Shown here: positions 26,932-35,068 of the stretch, one piece after another
How positions within the stretch are numbered: the first letter of the stretch is position 1
How the letters are laid out: each line of letters begins with the position of its first letter
Origin: JBALVT01 sp036960305
Lineage (GTDB): Bacteria > Pseudomonadota > Gammaproteobacteria > Pseudomonadales > Halieaceae
Direction: 5' to 3'
Length of the DNA stretch: 64,000 nt
Assembly: GCA_036960305.1 (NCBI GenBank)
Contig: JBALWA010000002.1
Location: forward strand, 62,001 to 126,000
The notes under the pieces: model-generated
Seen by the model: only the letters and a program-made list of their open reading frames with translations
Databases searched by the model: none
Told to the model about the DNA's origin: nothing
Made by a program: the position numbers and the translations under genes

Positions 26932-28005
26932 ATGAATCAAGATGACAATAACGGGCAAAATACCTCTCCTGACGAGAACGAGGAACAATTCGACTCGGCA
27001 AAAGATGCCTTTGACGAGGAGCCTCGCCGACTGGAGCCTGTATTTGCTGACTTTGAGCTGACAGAATCGGAAGAGGCCAGCTACGACGATTCCCAGGATG
27101 ATTCTTTCGAAGATTCTCGCTATAACCCGGACTATGAAGAAGACAGTATTGACTATGACATGGATCCAGAGAGCTTGATGGATGAAGAACCCACAGGCGA
27201 GCCGACTGAGGCACTTGCCGATTGGCAAGGCGAAGGGCTGAAGCCGGAGCTCCAGCGCCCCCTGGAATCAGATCCGGAGCCCAACCTCGACCCAGAACAG
27301 GACGACACCTCGGAATGGCGGCAGGAAACCCCCTATTACGATACTGAAGAAGATGATACCCGGGGACACTGGCCTGTTGGCCTAATTATCGTTGCCGTCT
27401 TCGCCCTGTTATTGCTGGGAGCCGGCGGCTACGGCGTCATGCAACAGCGCGCTGCAATGCAGGAGGAAATTCGCACCCTGCAGGCAGCGATGGCTACCTC
27501 GGCAAGCCCGGATGAAATCTCAGCGAGCAATCAAACACAGAGTGTATTGGAGGAGCGCAATCGCGAATTGGAGGACGCTGTTGCAGACCTGGAGAGGGAA
27601 GTCAGCTCACTGCGTGATACCGCAAGAGGTCTTGAGGCCCAGTTAACCCTTGCGCAATCAAGAGTACAGGAAGTAGAAAAGGAAGCGAAGAAAGTAGCCA
27701 AGCCTGTCGCTGCCGCCAAACCCGCTGCTCCGAAACCGGCCCCAGCCAAAAAGGCAACGCAAGCCGCTGCTCAGGGTTGGTTCGTCAACTTCGGCTCCTA
27801 CCAGAAGAAAGCAACCGCCAACTCCTGGGCTGGACGCCTGGCTCCTGCCGGCGGATCCGTTGTCGTACTTTCCGGGGAAAAAAATGGCACAACCTTCTAT
27901 CGAGTACGAGTAATAGACCTGGACAGCAAAGAACAGGCCGAAAAAATAGCACGAGCCCTGGAACGGGAGCATGACCTGACCAAATTATGGATTGGTCGAC
28001 AATAG
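26932..28005 (+). CDS. Membrane-anchored SPOR-domain protein with long acidic cytoplasmic tail
   Basis: 357 residues predicted as a single-pass inner-membrane protein. Residues 1-146 are extremely acidic (runs of Glu and Asp) with no clear domain. A membrane helix spans about 147-168 (WPVGLIIVAVFALLLLGAG). A coiled coil (about 170-255) with heptad-like LEERNRELEDAVADLERE follows, then an Ala/Lys/Pro linker (about 255-280). The C-terminal ~75 residues are a SPOR domain (WFVNFGSYQKKATANSWAGR), which binds denuded glycan at division septa. The start is ATG 26932; an in-frame ATG at 26875 is less likely. A role at the septum is inferred from the SPOR domain; it is not DamX or FtsN by any motif I can see. 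Confidence 0.82.
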   Translation: MNQDDNNGQNTSPDENEEQFDSAKDAFDEEPRRLEPVFADFELTESEEASYDDSQDDSFEDSRYNPDYEEDSIDYDMDPESLMDEEPTGEPTEALADWQGEGLKPELQRPLESDPEPNLDPEQDDTSEWRQETPYYDTEEDDTRGHWPVGLIIVAVFALLLLGAGGYGVMQQRAAMQEEIRTLQAAMATSASPDEISASNQTQSVLEERNRELEDAVADLEREVSSLRDTARGLEAQLTLAQSRVQEVEKEAKKVAKPVAAAKPAAPKPAPAKKATQAAAQGWFVNFGSYQKKATANSWAGRLAPAGGSVVVLSGEKNGTTFYRVRVIDLDSKEQAEKIARALEREHDLTKLWIGRQ

Positions 28006-28101
28006 AGACCAACACAATATAATCGCTGTCACAATTTGGCAGGCGCCACAGGGCCTGCTATCTTTTTACTGGGAACAACAAAGGCAACAAAGGAAACGAC
28101 A

Positions 28102-28470
28102 ATGAATATTAAATCAGTATTAACCCTCTCACTGGTACTCGGCAGCCCCCTGGGCATAGCAGAGTGTGTAGGCCCAGAAGCGCCTTCGCTACCGGATGGC
28201 ACCAGTTCTACTATGCAGGATATGATTGCCGGGCAGACTGCAGTGAAAGAATTTCAGGCTGCAAATATCGAATATATGGGCTGTCTGGAAAAAGTCATCG
28301 CTGCCGCCGAGGCCGCTGGCCAGGAAGGTTCAGATGAAGACAAGGCTGCCGCCGAGGCTGCTTTTACAGAAGCGAATAATGAATACAATAGCGCGGTCTC
28401 TAAGGAAGAAGAGGTCGCCGGGCAATTCAACACGGAAATCCGGGAGTACAAAGCAGCCAACCCTGGTTAG
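28102..28470 (+). CDS. Small exported protein of unknown function
   Basis: 122 residues. An N-terminal signal peptide (MNIKSVLTLSLVLGSPLGIAE) probably ends after residue 20. The mature part has two cysteines (in ECVGPEAPSLP and EYMGCLEKV) that could form a disulfide, and is otherwise a helical, Ala/Glu-rich sequence, likely a two-helix bundle. I do not recognise a family. AGGAAA before ATG 28102 is a fair ribosome site; the frame is open further upstream to 28036. It follows the SPOR gene by about 96 bases and is convergent with sirB. Confidence 0.7.
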   Translation: MNIKSVLTLSLVLGSPLGIAECVGPEAPSLPDGTSSTMQDMIAGQTAVKEFQAANIEYMGCLEKVIAAAEAAGQEGSDEDKAAAEAAFTEANNEYNSAVSKEEEVAGQFNTEIREYKAANPG

Positions 28471-28482
28471 TGCGTCTCGTCA

Positions 28483-28872
28483 CTACCAGGCGAATAGCCC
28501 CCAGGGCGATTTGGTAAACGCTACTGAAACGATATAAATGACTGTCACCATAGCCGCCAACCAGGCGGCTATGCGTATTTTTTTGGTTTTACCAAATCGC
28601 ATCGCGACCATCCCCAGGGCAATATACACCAGCAAGGCCAGTATTTTCGCGGTGATCCAGGTGGTCTCAAAGGGCGAAAGCTGCCAGATATACAGCATAC
28701 CCAAAGCACTACTGAGCAGCAGGGTATCAAGGACGTGAGGCAGTGTTTTTACAACTCTGTGACTCATGATCGGTTTATCCACCGCCATCCAGTACCCGCG
28801 TAATGCGAATCCGCCCAAAGACAAAAAAGCACAAATCATGTGTACCGCTTTCAGTAGATCAAACGGTGTCAC
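28483..28872 (-). CDS. SirB-family inner membrane protein
   Basis: 129 residues with four hydrophobic helices and conserved His, as in SirB2-type proteins once linked to invasion gene regulation in Salmonella. The opening FDLLKAVHMICAFLSLGGFALRG and TLPHVLDTLLLSSALGMLY are family-like. It begins with GTG that overlaps the glmS stop by four bases (GTGA), so it is translationally coupled to glmS. Actual function is unknown. Confidence 0.86.
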   Translation of the reverse strand: MTPFDLLKAVHMICAFLSLGGFALRGYWMAVDKPIMSHRVVKTLPHVLDTLLLSSALGMLYIWQLSPFETTWITAKILALLVYIALGMVAMRFGKTKKIRIAAWLAAMVTVIYIVSVAFTKSPWGLFAW

Positions 28873-30698
28873 TCCACGGTGACCGACTTGGCCAGGTTTC
28901 GAGGCTTATCGACATCCGTACCCTTCTGTACCGCTACATGGTACGACAGGAGTTGCAACGCCACCGTATACACTATGGGCTTGAGTACATCCGGGCAACT
29001 GGGCATTGCCAGCACATTGACACGAGGCTCACTGCTAAACCCTGACTCGCTGTCTGCGAAAACGTACAGCTCTCCACCTCTGGACCTGACCTCTTCCAGG
29101 TTGGATTTCAATTTTTCGAGCAGGTCGCCATTGGGGGCGACCGCAACCACCGGCATCTCGGCATCAACCAGGGCAAGAGGGCCGTGCTTAAGCTCTCCAG
29201 CGGGATACGCTTCAGCATGTATGTAGGAAATTTCTTTGAGCTTTAGAGCCCCCTCCATAGCGACCGGGTACTGAATTCCCCTACCCAGGAAAAGCGCGTG
29301 ATGCTTGGGTATAAACGCATGGGAAAGCTGCTCTATCGCGGGGTCCAACTCCAGCGTCTGCCTAACATAGTCTGGCAGGTCGTGAAGCGCGCCCAGCAAT
29401 TCTTGTTGCGTCTCTTGGGAGAGAGACTTTCTCCGCCCAAGAGCGATTGTCAGCATAAGGAAAGCGACCAATTGTGTAGTGAACGCCTTGGTAGACGCGA
29501 CACCAATCTCCATTCCGGCCTTGGTCAAAAAGACCAGGTCGCTCTCGCGCACCAAAGAACTATTGTCCACGTTGGCAATAACAAGACTGCCGATAAACTC
29601 ACCCTCTTCGATATTCCTCAACGCCGCCAGTGTGTCTGCTGTTTCTCCAGATTGCGACACAGTGACCAACAGGCTCCCGGGGTGCTGTACCCGCTTGCGA
29701 TAACGAAATTCAGATGCCACTTCAACCTGGCAGGGTATCCCGGCCAGCTCCTCCAGCCAATAACGGGCGACCATTCCCGAGTGATAGCTGGTGCCGCAGG
29801 CGACAATCTGTACCGCCTTTACTTGATCAAATACAGCGCCTGCGTTCGCGCCAAATGATTCATCGTCTACAGATTGATTATTCGATGAATTGAATGTTGC
29901 CGCCAGAGCTCGCGGCTGCTCGTGTATCTCCTTTAACATATAGTGATCGTAGGCACCGCGATCGGCTGTTTCAACCACATCCGACAAGCGTGTTTGTTCG
30001 CGTTGAACCTCGAGGCCGTTCGGGCCAAAAATCTTTAGCTCGGAAGCTGTCATATAGACAACATCACCCTCTTCAAGATAGATGAAACGGTCGGTGACTT
30101 GTCGTAGCGCAAGCTGGTCAGAAGCCAGGAAATTTTCACCGATACCCACACCGACAACCAGAGGGCTGCCGACACGGGCTGCAACAACCTGGTCGGGATG
30201 CTCAATATCGATCGCTGCCAATGCATAGGCACCGTCCAACCGCGTAATGGTCTTTTGCATTGCGCCAAGCAATGTATCTCCAGTAAGAAGATTCAAGTGC
30301 AACATGTGAGCGACCACCTCACTGTCCGTTGCAGATATAAATTCGTAGCCCTTTTCCTCTAGCTCTGCCCGTAATTCCCCATGATTCTCGATAATGCCAT
30401 TGTGAACCAGAGCAAGTCGCTGCCCTGAAATATGGGGATGCGAGTTAGTGGCGGAGGGCTCTCCATGGGTGGCCCAGCGCGTGTGGGCTACGCCAGAACA
30501 GCCATAATGCGGATTCATAGCCTGGGACTTTTCCAGCTCTTCAACCTTGCCGACTTTCTTGTGCAGTAACAGGTTGTTTTCGTTATCGATCAGCGCCATA
30601 CCTGCTGAGTCGTAGCCACGGTATTCTAGCCGGCGCAAACCTTCCATCAGTATTTCTGACACTTCTCGCCGCGCAGCGGCCGCCACAATTCCACACAT
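28869..30698 (-). CDS. glmS: Glutamine-fructose-6-phosphate aminotransferase GlmS
   Basis: Makes glucosamine-6-phosphate from fructose-6-phosphate and glutamine, the first step toward UDP-GlcNAc for peptidoglycan and LPS. 609 residues, as in E. coli. The glutaminase half opens with the nucleophile Cys2 (MCGIVAAAARREV), with HTRWATHG and HNGIIENH; two SIS domains follow (VACGTSYHSGMVARYW and the ending DKPRNLAKSVTVE). It lies three bases after glmU and overlaps sirB. Regulation likely comes through the glmU promoter and the TrmB-type protein (see the palindromes). No glmS ribozyme-like or GlmZ-type leader is possible in the short gap. Confidence 0.97.
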   Translation of the reverse strand: MCGIVAAAARREVSEILMEGLRRLEYRGYDSAGMALIDNENNLLLHKKVGKVEELEKSQAMNPHYGCSGVAHTRWATHGEPSATNSHPHISGQRLALVHNGIIENHGELRAELEEKGYEFISATDSEVVAHMLHLNLLTGDTLLGAMQKTITRLDGAYALAAIDIEHPDQVVAARVGSPLVVGVGIGENFLASDQLALRQVTDRFIYLEEGDVVYMTASELKIFGPNGLEVQREQTRLSDVVETADRGAYDHYMLKEIHEQPRALAATFNSSNNQSVDDESFGANAGAVFDQVKAVQIVACGTSYHSGMVARYWLEELAGIPCQVEVASEFRYRKRVQHPGSLLVTVSQSGETADTLAALRNIEEGEFIGSLVIANVDNSSLVRESDLVFLTKAGMEIGVASTKAFTTQLVAFLMLTIALGRRKSLSQETQQELLGALHDLPDYVRQTLELDPAIEQLSHAFIPKHHALFLGRGIQYPVAMEGALKLKEISYIHAEAYPAGELKHGPLALVDAEMPVVAVAPNGDLLEKLKSNLEEVRSRGGELYVFADSESGFSSEPRVNVLAMPSCPDVLKPIVYTVALQLLSYHVAVQKGTDVDKPRNLAKSVTVE

Positions 30699-30701
30699 AA
30701 T

Positions 30702-32072
30702 TCAGTCCTTGTTCTCAATTTTTTGCGGGCGCTGCCACCCCTTCACATTCCGTTGTTTAGCTCGTGTCACTGCCAACTCGTCTTTGTCCACAGACTTGGT
30801 AATCGTTGAGCCGGCAGCGGTGAAGCCATTTTCGGCAACCGTTAAAGGCGCCACCAATGTACTATTAGAGCCGACAAATACGCCGTCTCCAAGCTCCGTT
30901 GTAAATTTATTAACGCCATCATAGTTACAGGTTATCGTACCCGCGCCAATATTAACGCCAGAGCCCATAATGCAGTCGCCGATGTAACTCAGGTGATTGA
31001 CCTTACTGCCTCTGCCGATTTTAGCCTTCTTGGTCTCCACAAAATTACCAACGCGAGAGTCTTCTGCCATCTGAGTGCCGGGGCGAAGTCTGGCGTAGGG
31101 ACCCACAGAACACCGATCGCCCACCACAGCATCCTCTAAATGGCTCATGGCGTGAATGGTGGCGCCGTCTCCAACTGAAACATTCTTCAATACGCAGTTG
31201 GGGCCGATGATCACGCCGTTACCCAAGGTAACGGACCCTTCAAACAGCGTATTAATATCCAGCTTTACATCCTCTCCGCACACCAATGCGCCTCGTATAT
31301 CCACGCGATTTGCATCGGCTATCGATACGCCTTGCCGCATAAGTTGCTCTGCCTGACGAAGCTGGAACTCTCGTTCCACCCGATTCAGTTGTACACGGTC
31401 ATTAACCCCCTGTATTTCCAACTCAGAACCCGCTTCCACGGAGCTGATCGTCTTCTTGGCTTCAACCGCCAGAGCCAGGATATCGGGCAAATAATATTCG
31501 GCCTGGCTGTTCTCATTTTTTACTAAAGGTATGTACTGCAGAAGATCTTCAGCGGGCGCTGCCAATACACCCGTATTGATTTCCTTGATACCGCGCTGGG
31601 CGTCCGTGGCATCTTTCTCTTCAACAACGCCCAACAACAACCCGGTATCATCTCGCAAGATCCTGCCATAGCCATGGGAGTTTCCCAACCGGGCTGTCAG
31701 TAAGGCGGGAGACGCAGAAGCCAGTGTCACCAGAGACTTTAAGGTATCAAGCTCTATCAAGGGCACATCGCCATACATGACCAGTACGACGCTTGAGCGA
31801 TCAAGTTTCGGCAACACCTGCAATACGGCGTGCCCAGTGCCCTTCTGCTCCTTTTGTAATACCCAGTCCAGTGAATAGGCAGACAATGCGCTCTGTACCT
31901 GTTCGCTGCCGTGGCCTACAACGACGTGAATAGCGGTAGGCTCAAGTGCTTGTGCGGTCTTCACCACATGCTCCAACATGGGTGTTCCGGCGACGGAGTG
32001 CAGTACTTTTGGCAACAGGGATTTCATCCGCGTACCCTGGCCTGCGGCAAGAATAATAACTTCTAGATTCAT
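30702..32072 (-). CDS. glmU: Bifunctional GlmU: GlcNAc-1-P uridyltransferase and glucosamine-1-P acetyltransferase
   Basis: Carries out the last two steps of UDP-N-acetylglucosamine synthesis. 456 residues, normal length. The N-terminal pyrophosphorylase domain starts with LAAGQGTRMKSLLPKVLH and has MYGDVPL. The C-terminal half is a left-handed beta-helix of hexapeptide repeats, with GDCIMGSGVNIGAGTITCNYDGVNK. It heads the operon glmU-glmS-sirB. The divergent gene is a TrmB-type regulator, with one of the two palindromes located about 40-60 bases upstream of this start. Confidence 0.96.
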   Translation of the reverse strand: MNLEVIILAAGQGTRMKSLLPKVLHSVAGTPMLEHVVKTAQALEPTAIHVVVGHGSEQVQSALSAYSLDWVLQKEQKGTGHAVLQVLPKLDRSSVVLVMYGDVPLIELDTLKSLVTLASASPALLTARLGNSHGYGRILRDDTGLLLGVVEEKDATDAQRGIKEINTGVLAAPAEDLLQYIPLVKNENSQAEYYLPDILALAVEAKKTISSVEAGSELEIQGVNDRVQLNRVEREFQLRQAEQLMRQGVSIADANRVDIRGALVCGEDVKLDINTLFEGSVTLGNGVIIGPNCVLKNVSVGDGATIHAMSHLEDAVVGDRCSVGPYARLRPGTQMAEDSRVGNFVETKKAKIGRGSKVNHLSYIGDCIMGSGVNIGAGTITCNYDGVNKFTTELGDGVFVGSNSTLVAPLTVAENGFTAAGSTITKSVDKDELAVTRAKQRNVKGWQRPQKIENKD

Positions 32073-32109
32073 TATGATTAACTCATGGTAAACACTGGAA
32101 CACAGCTAA

Positions 32110-32130
32110 ATGTCATGTTTTTTTTGACAT
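32110..32130. promoter_or_regulatory. Palindrome 1: ATGTCA-N9-TGACAT, putative operator
   Basis: Perfect six-base arms around a nine-base T-rich spacer. It overlaps a perfect -35 box TTGACA (32124-32129) that, with CATATT (32148-32153) after 18 bases, would drive the TrmB-type gene. On the other strand a TATAGT -10 box (32139-32134) would start glmU transcription within this palindrome. The same arms and spacer length recur at 32183-32203. Confidence 0.6.
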
Positions 32131-32182
32131 CGGACTATAGAATGGAACATATTAACCAGTGAGTTCCTCAAAACAACATAAA

Positions 32183-32203
32183 TTGTCACAAAAAAAATGA
32201 CAA
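32183..32203. promoter_or_regulatory. Palindrome 2: TTGTCA-N9-TGACAA, putative operator over the start codon
   Basis: Perfect six-base arms with a nine-base A-rich spacer; the core TGTCA-N9-TGACA is identical to palindrome 1. The centre-to-centre distance is 73 bases, about seven DNA turns, so the two sites would face the same side of the helix. The right arm includes the ATG of the TrmB-type gene (32197), pointing to autoregulation. There is no ribosome-binding sequence before this ATG. Confidence 0.6.
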
Positions 32204-32946
32204 CAACTAGAGTTGAAAGCCTGCGCCAGCTGGACCTCAGTGATCGCCAGATCAATATTTATCAGGCACTGCTGAAACTGGGCCCGGCCTCAATCAGGGA
32301 TATCGCGGCGGAGGCCGATGTTAACCGTGGGAGCACCTACGAAACCCTTAAGCAATTGGTCACAAAGGGCCTGGTCAGTTATTTCCCAAAGGGTAAACGT
32401 CGGATGTTTCAGGCAGAAGACCCTGAAAGACTTCTCAGCCTGGGCGAAAGTAAACAACAGGCCCTCACGGGCGCAATGGAGCAGTTGCGCAAGGAAATCA
32501 TTCCTGCCTTAAAACTAACAAAAACCGAATTTTCTCCAGGAAACGTGCGCTTTTATGAGGGCGATGACGGGGTTGAGTTGGTACTACGAGACATACTGGA
32601 CAGCACGGCGCATGAGCCGCAACACGGCTATTCCGTTATCTCGACTAAAACCTTACGCGAGCACCTGTACCGGCCCTTTCCCAACTTCACCCGCCAACGC
32701 GTTGCGCGAGGAATCAATGTTCGTGTGATCGCTGTCGGTGAGGGAGGCGACGACGCGGAGTTAGCTGAACGTAAGTGGTTGCCTGCAGACGACACTACAG
32801 ACGCCTCCTATATTGCGATTTATCCACCGAAGGTCGCGATGATTACACTCGCAGACAAAAACTACCCGGTTGTCGTTATCATCGATTCCGCTGCGATTGC
32901 TTCAACACAGAAGATTTTGTTTGATACGCTGTGGAAGTTGTTATGA
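32197..32946 (+). CDS. TrmB-family transcriptional regulator, likely controlling glmUS
   Basis: 249 residues. The N-terminal winged helix (about residues 10-75) reads LDLSDRQINIYQALLKLGPA, IRDIAAEADVNRGSTYETLK and KGLVSYFPKGKRRMFQAED, typical of TrmB/SgrR-like HTH proteins. A coiled linker (SLGESKQQALTGAMEQLRKE) is followed by an effector-binding domain with VRFYEGDDGVELVLRDIL. TrmB proteins usually sense sugars. The divergent neighbour glmU and the twin palindromes suggest that this one senses an amino sugar intermediate and controls cell-wall precursor synthesis. The effector is not known. No Shine-Dalgarno is visible, so translation may be weak or occur on a leaderless message. Confidence 0.83.
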   Translation: MTTTRVESLRQLDLSDRQINIYQALLKLGPASIRDIAAEADVNRGSTYETLKQLVTKGLVSYFPKGKRRMFQAEDPERLLSLGESKQQALTGAMEQLRKEIIPALKLTKTEFSPGNVRFYEGDDGVELVLRDILDSTAHEPQHGYSVISTKTLREHLYRPFPNFTRQRVARGINVRVIAVGEGGDDAELAERKWLPADDTTDASYIAIYPPKVAMITLADKNYPVVVIIDSAAIASTQKILFDTLWKLL

Positions 32947-32969
32947 CAAAAATGATCGCTGCTGCGATC
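32946..32969 (-). terminator. Rho-independent terminator of the atp operon
   Basis: Reading on the minus strand, GATCGC-AGCA-GCGATC (32969-32954) forms a perfect six-base stem and is followed by ATTTTTG. It lies about 165 bases after the atpC stop and touches the stop codon of the convergent TrmB-type gene. The gap 32970-33132 holds no other feature that I can support. Confidence 0.5.
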
Positions 32970-33132
32970 TACCGTACGGACGTATTTGCGCAGGCTACGA
33001 TACCCTGGGGTATTAATTTCGGGTGGAGCAGACCATGGCCGTCGCTCTCGCCATCCATGGCTACCGCGACGTACCGTCCATCCCTGGACATAATGCCGTG
33101 GCTTTGAGCAACTATAGAGCGCCTTGGTACAG

Positions 33133-33558
33133 CTAGCGGGTGGCGCGATTACGCATTTTACGCAGGGTTGCCAACTGGGCAGCCGCCTCTGCAAGACGTG
33201 CAGAAGCGCGTCCGTAATCGAAATCTCCTGATTGATTAGCCAAAGCCTGTTCGGCTTCTTTTCGGGCTTCTTCAGCCGCAGCCTCGTCCATATCGGCTGC
33301 CCGCAAAGCGGTGTCGGCAAGTATTGAAACTACCCCCGGCTGAACTTCCAGAAAGCCACCCGATACGTAGAAGATTTCTTCGTCGCCGCCTTGCGTAACA
33401 ATGCGGACCGGGCCGGGAACCAGTGAAGTTAACAGAGGTGCATGACCGTAGCTTACGCCCAGCTCACCAATTTCACCGTTGGCTACCAACATCTCTACCA
33501 GCCCTGAGAAAATCTCTTCTTCAGCGCTAACAATGTCACAATGTATTGTCATAGACAT
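33133..33558 (-). CDS. atpC: ATP synthase F1 epsilon subunit
   Basis: Central-stalk subunit that couples and regulates F1. 141 residues. The beta-sandwich N-terminus has HCDIVSAEEEIFSG and GELGVSYGHAPLLTSLVPGPVRI; the C-terminal helical hairpin is the ALRAADMDEAAAEEARKEAEQA stretch. Last gene of the F1Fo operon, 18 bases after atpD. Confidence 0.96.
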   Translation of the reverse strand: MSMTIHCDIVSAEEEIFSGLVEMLVANGEIGELGVSYGHAPLLTSLVPGPVRIVTQGGDEEIFYVSGGFLEVQPGVVSILADTALRAADMDEAAAEEARKEAEQALANQSGDFDYGRASARLAEAAAQLATLRKMRNRATR

Positions 33559-33576
33559 TTAACAGGCCTCTTCAGC

Positions 33577-34974
33577 TTACTCGCTCTGGGCTTTTTCAAC
33601 AGCTTCATCAATACTGCCAACCATATAAAAAGCTTGCTCAGGCAGGTGATCGTACTCACCAGCCAGAATGCCTCTAAATCCAGCAATAGTATCTTTCAGG
33701 GAAACATACTTACCGGGAGAGCCCGTAAATATCTCCGCTACGTGGAATGGCTGTGACAGGAATTTTTCGATCTTACGAGCACGATTAACCGTCTGCTTGT
33801 CTTCTTCTGACAATTCATCCATACCCAGGATAGCGATAATATCTTTCAGTTCCTTGTAGCGCTGCAGTACTGACTGCACACCACGAGCAACTTCATAATG
33901 CTCGCTACCAATAATCAGCGGGTCAAGCTGGCGAGAGGTTGAATCCAGAGGGTCTACCGCTGGGTAAATACCTTTAGAAGCAATATCGCGGCTCAGTACA
34001 ACCGTCGAGTCGAGGTGAGCAAACGTTGTCGCAGGCGAGGGGTCAGTCAAGTCATCCGCCGGTACGTATACCGCCTGAATTGAGGTAATAGAGCCCACTT
34101 TAGTAGAGGTAATACGCTCCTGCAATACACCCATCTCTTCAGCGAGAGTCGGCTGGTAACCTACCGCTGAAGGCATACGGCCCAGAAGTGCTGACACTTC
34201 GGTTCCCGCCAAGGTATAACGATAGATGTTATCGATAAACAAAAGAACGTCGCGGCCCTCATCACGAAACTTCTCGGCCATTGTCAGGCCAGTCAAAGCA
34301 ACACGCAGACGGTTTCCAGGAGGCTCATTCATCTGGCCGTATACCATGGCCACTTTCGAGTTGCTGAAGTTCTCTACATCAACAACCTTGGATTCCTGCA
34401 TCTCGTAGTAGAAATCGTTACCCTCTCGAGTACGCTCCCCTACACCTGCAAAAACGGATAAACCTGAGTGCTCTGTAGCGATGTTGTTAATCAACTCCAT
34501 CATATTTACAGTTTTACCAACACCCGCACCACCGAACAGTCCAACCTTACCACCCTTTGCAAAAGGACAAACCAGGTCGATAACCTTAATGCCCGTCTCC
34601 AACAACTCATCAGATGCTGACAGCTGATCATAGGCAGGTGCCTTGCGGTGAATAGAAGCACGCTCCTTTTCACCAATAGGTCCACACTCATCAATGGGGT
34701 TACCAAGAACATCCATGATGCGGCCTAGTGTTTCAATGCCTACCGGTACAGCAATAGGTGCCTTTGTGTTTTCCACGGACAGGCCGCGGCTCACGCCTTC
34801 GGATGCACCCATCGCAATAGTTCGCACAACACCGTCACCCAGCTGCTGCTGGACTTCCAGCGTCAGGTCTTTTTCTGTGACTTTCAGGGCATCGTATACC
34901 TTGGGTACATCTTCACGGGGAAATTCCACGTCGATTACCGCGCCAATAATTTGTACGATTCGTCCGCTGCTCAT
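33577..34974 (-). CDS. atpD: ATP synthase F1 beta subunit
   Basis: Catalytic subunit of F1. 465 residues from ATG 34974, which follows GAGGA by seven bases; the in-frame ATG at 35046 would add a non-homologous N-terminus. Walker A is GLFGGAGVGKTVNMMELI, the catalytic Glu follows in GVGERTREGNDFY, Walker B is VLLFIDNIYRYT, and the DELSEEDK motif, close to DELSEED, that contacts gamma is near the C-terminus. One oddity: the usual DNIFRFT reads DNIYRYT here. Confidence 0.97.
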   Translation of the reverse strand: MSSGRIVQIIGAVIDVEFPREDVPKVYDALKVTEKDLTLEVQQQLGDGVVRTIAMGASEGVSRGLSVENTKAPIAVPVGIETLGRIMDVLGNPIDECGPIGEKERASIHRKAPAYDQLSASDELLETGIKVIDLVCPFAKGGKVGLFGGAGVGKTVNMMELINNIATEHSGLSVFAGVGERTREGNDFYYEMQESKVVDVENFSNSKVAMVYGQMNEPPGNRLRVALTGLTMAEKFRDEGRDVLLFIDNIYRYTLAGTEVSALLGRMPSAVGYQPTLAEEMGVLQERITSTKVGSITSIQAVYVPADDLTDPSPATTFAHLDSTVVLSRDIASKGIYPAVDPLDSTSRQLDPLIIGSEHYEVARGVQSVLQRYKELKDIIAILGMDELSEEDKQTVNRARKIEKFLSQPFHVAEIFTGSPGKYVSLKDTIAGFRGILAGEYDHLPEQAFYMVGSIDEAVEKAQSE

Positions 34975-35068
34975 CTTCGGGTCCTCTAGATCAAAATTCA
35001 ATTCTGTCTGGCTAGGATTAATACCCTTCGCCGAATGATTACTCATAGTGCTGTAAGCAAACTACTCA

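Noticed and set aside
32111..32129. T8 run with TGTCA/TGACA arms as a glmU-side terminator
   Set aside because: The T-rich run is in the loop, not after the stem, and the same arms recur with an A-rich loop at 32183, which fits an operator better.
32862..33320. 152-codon frame spanning the atpC-TrmB gap
   Set aside because: Antisense or out-of-frame to both neighbours and crosses the atp terminator; no motif.
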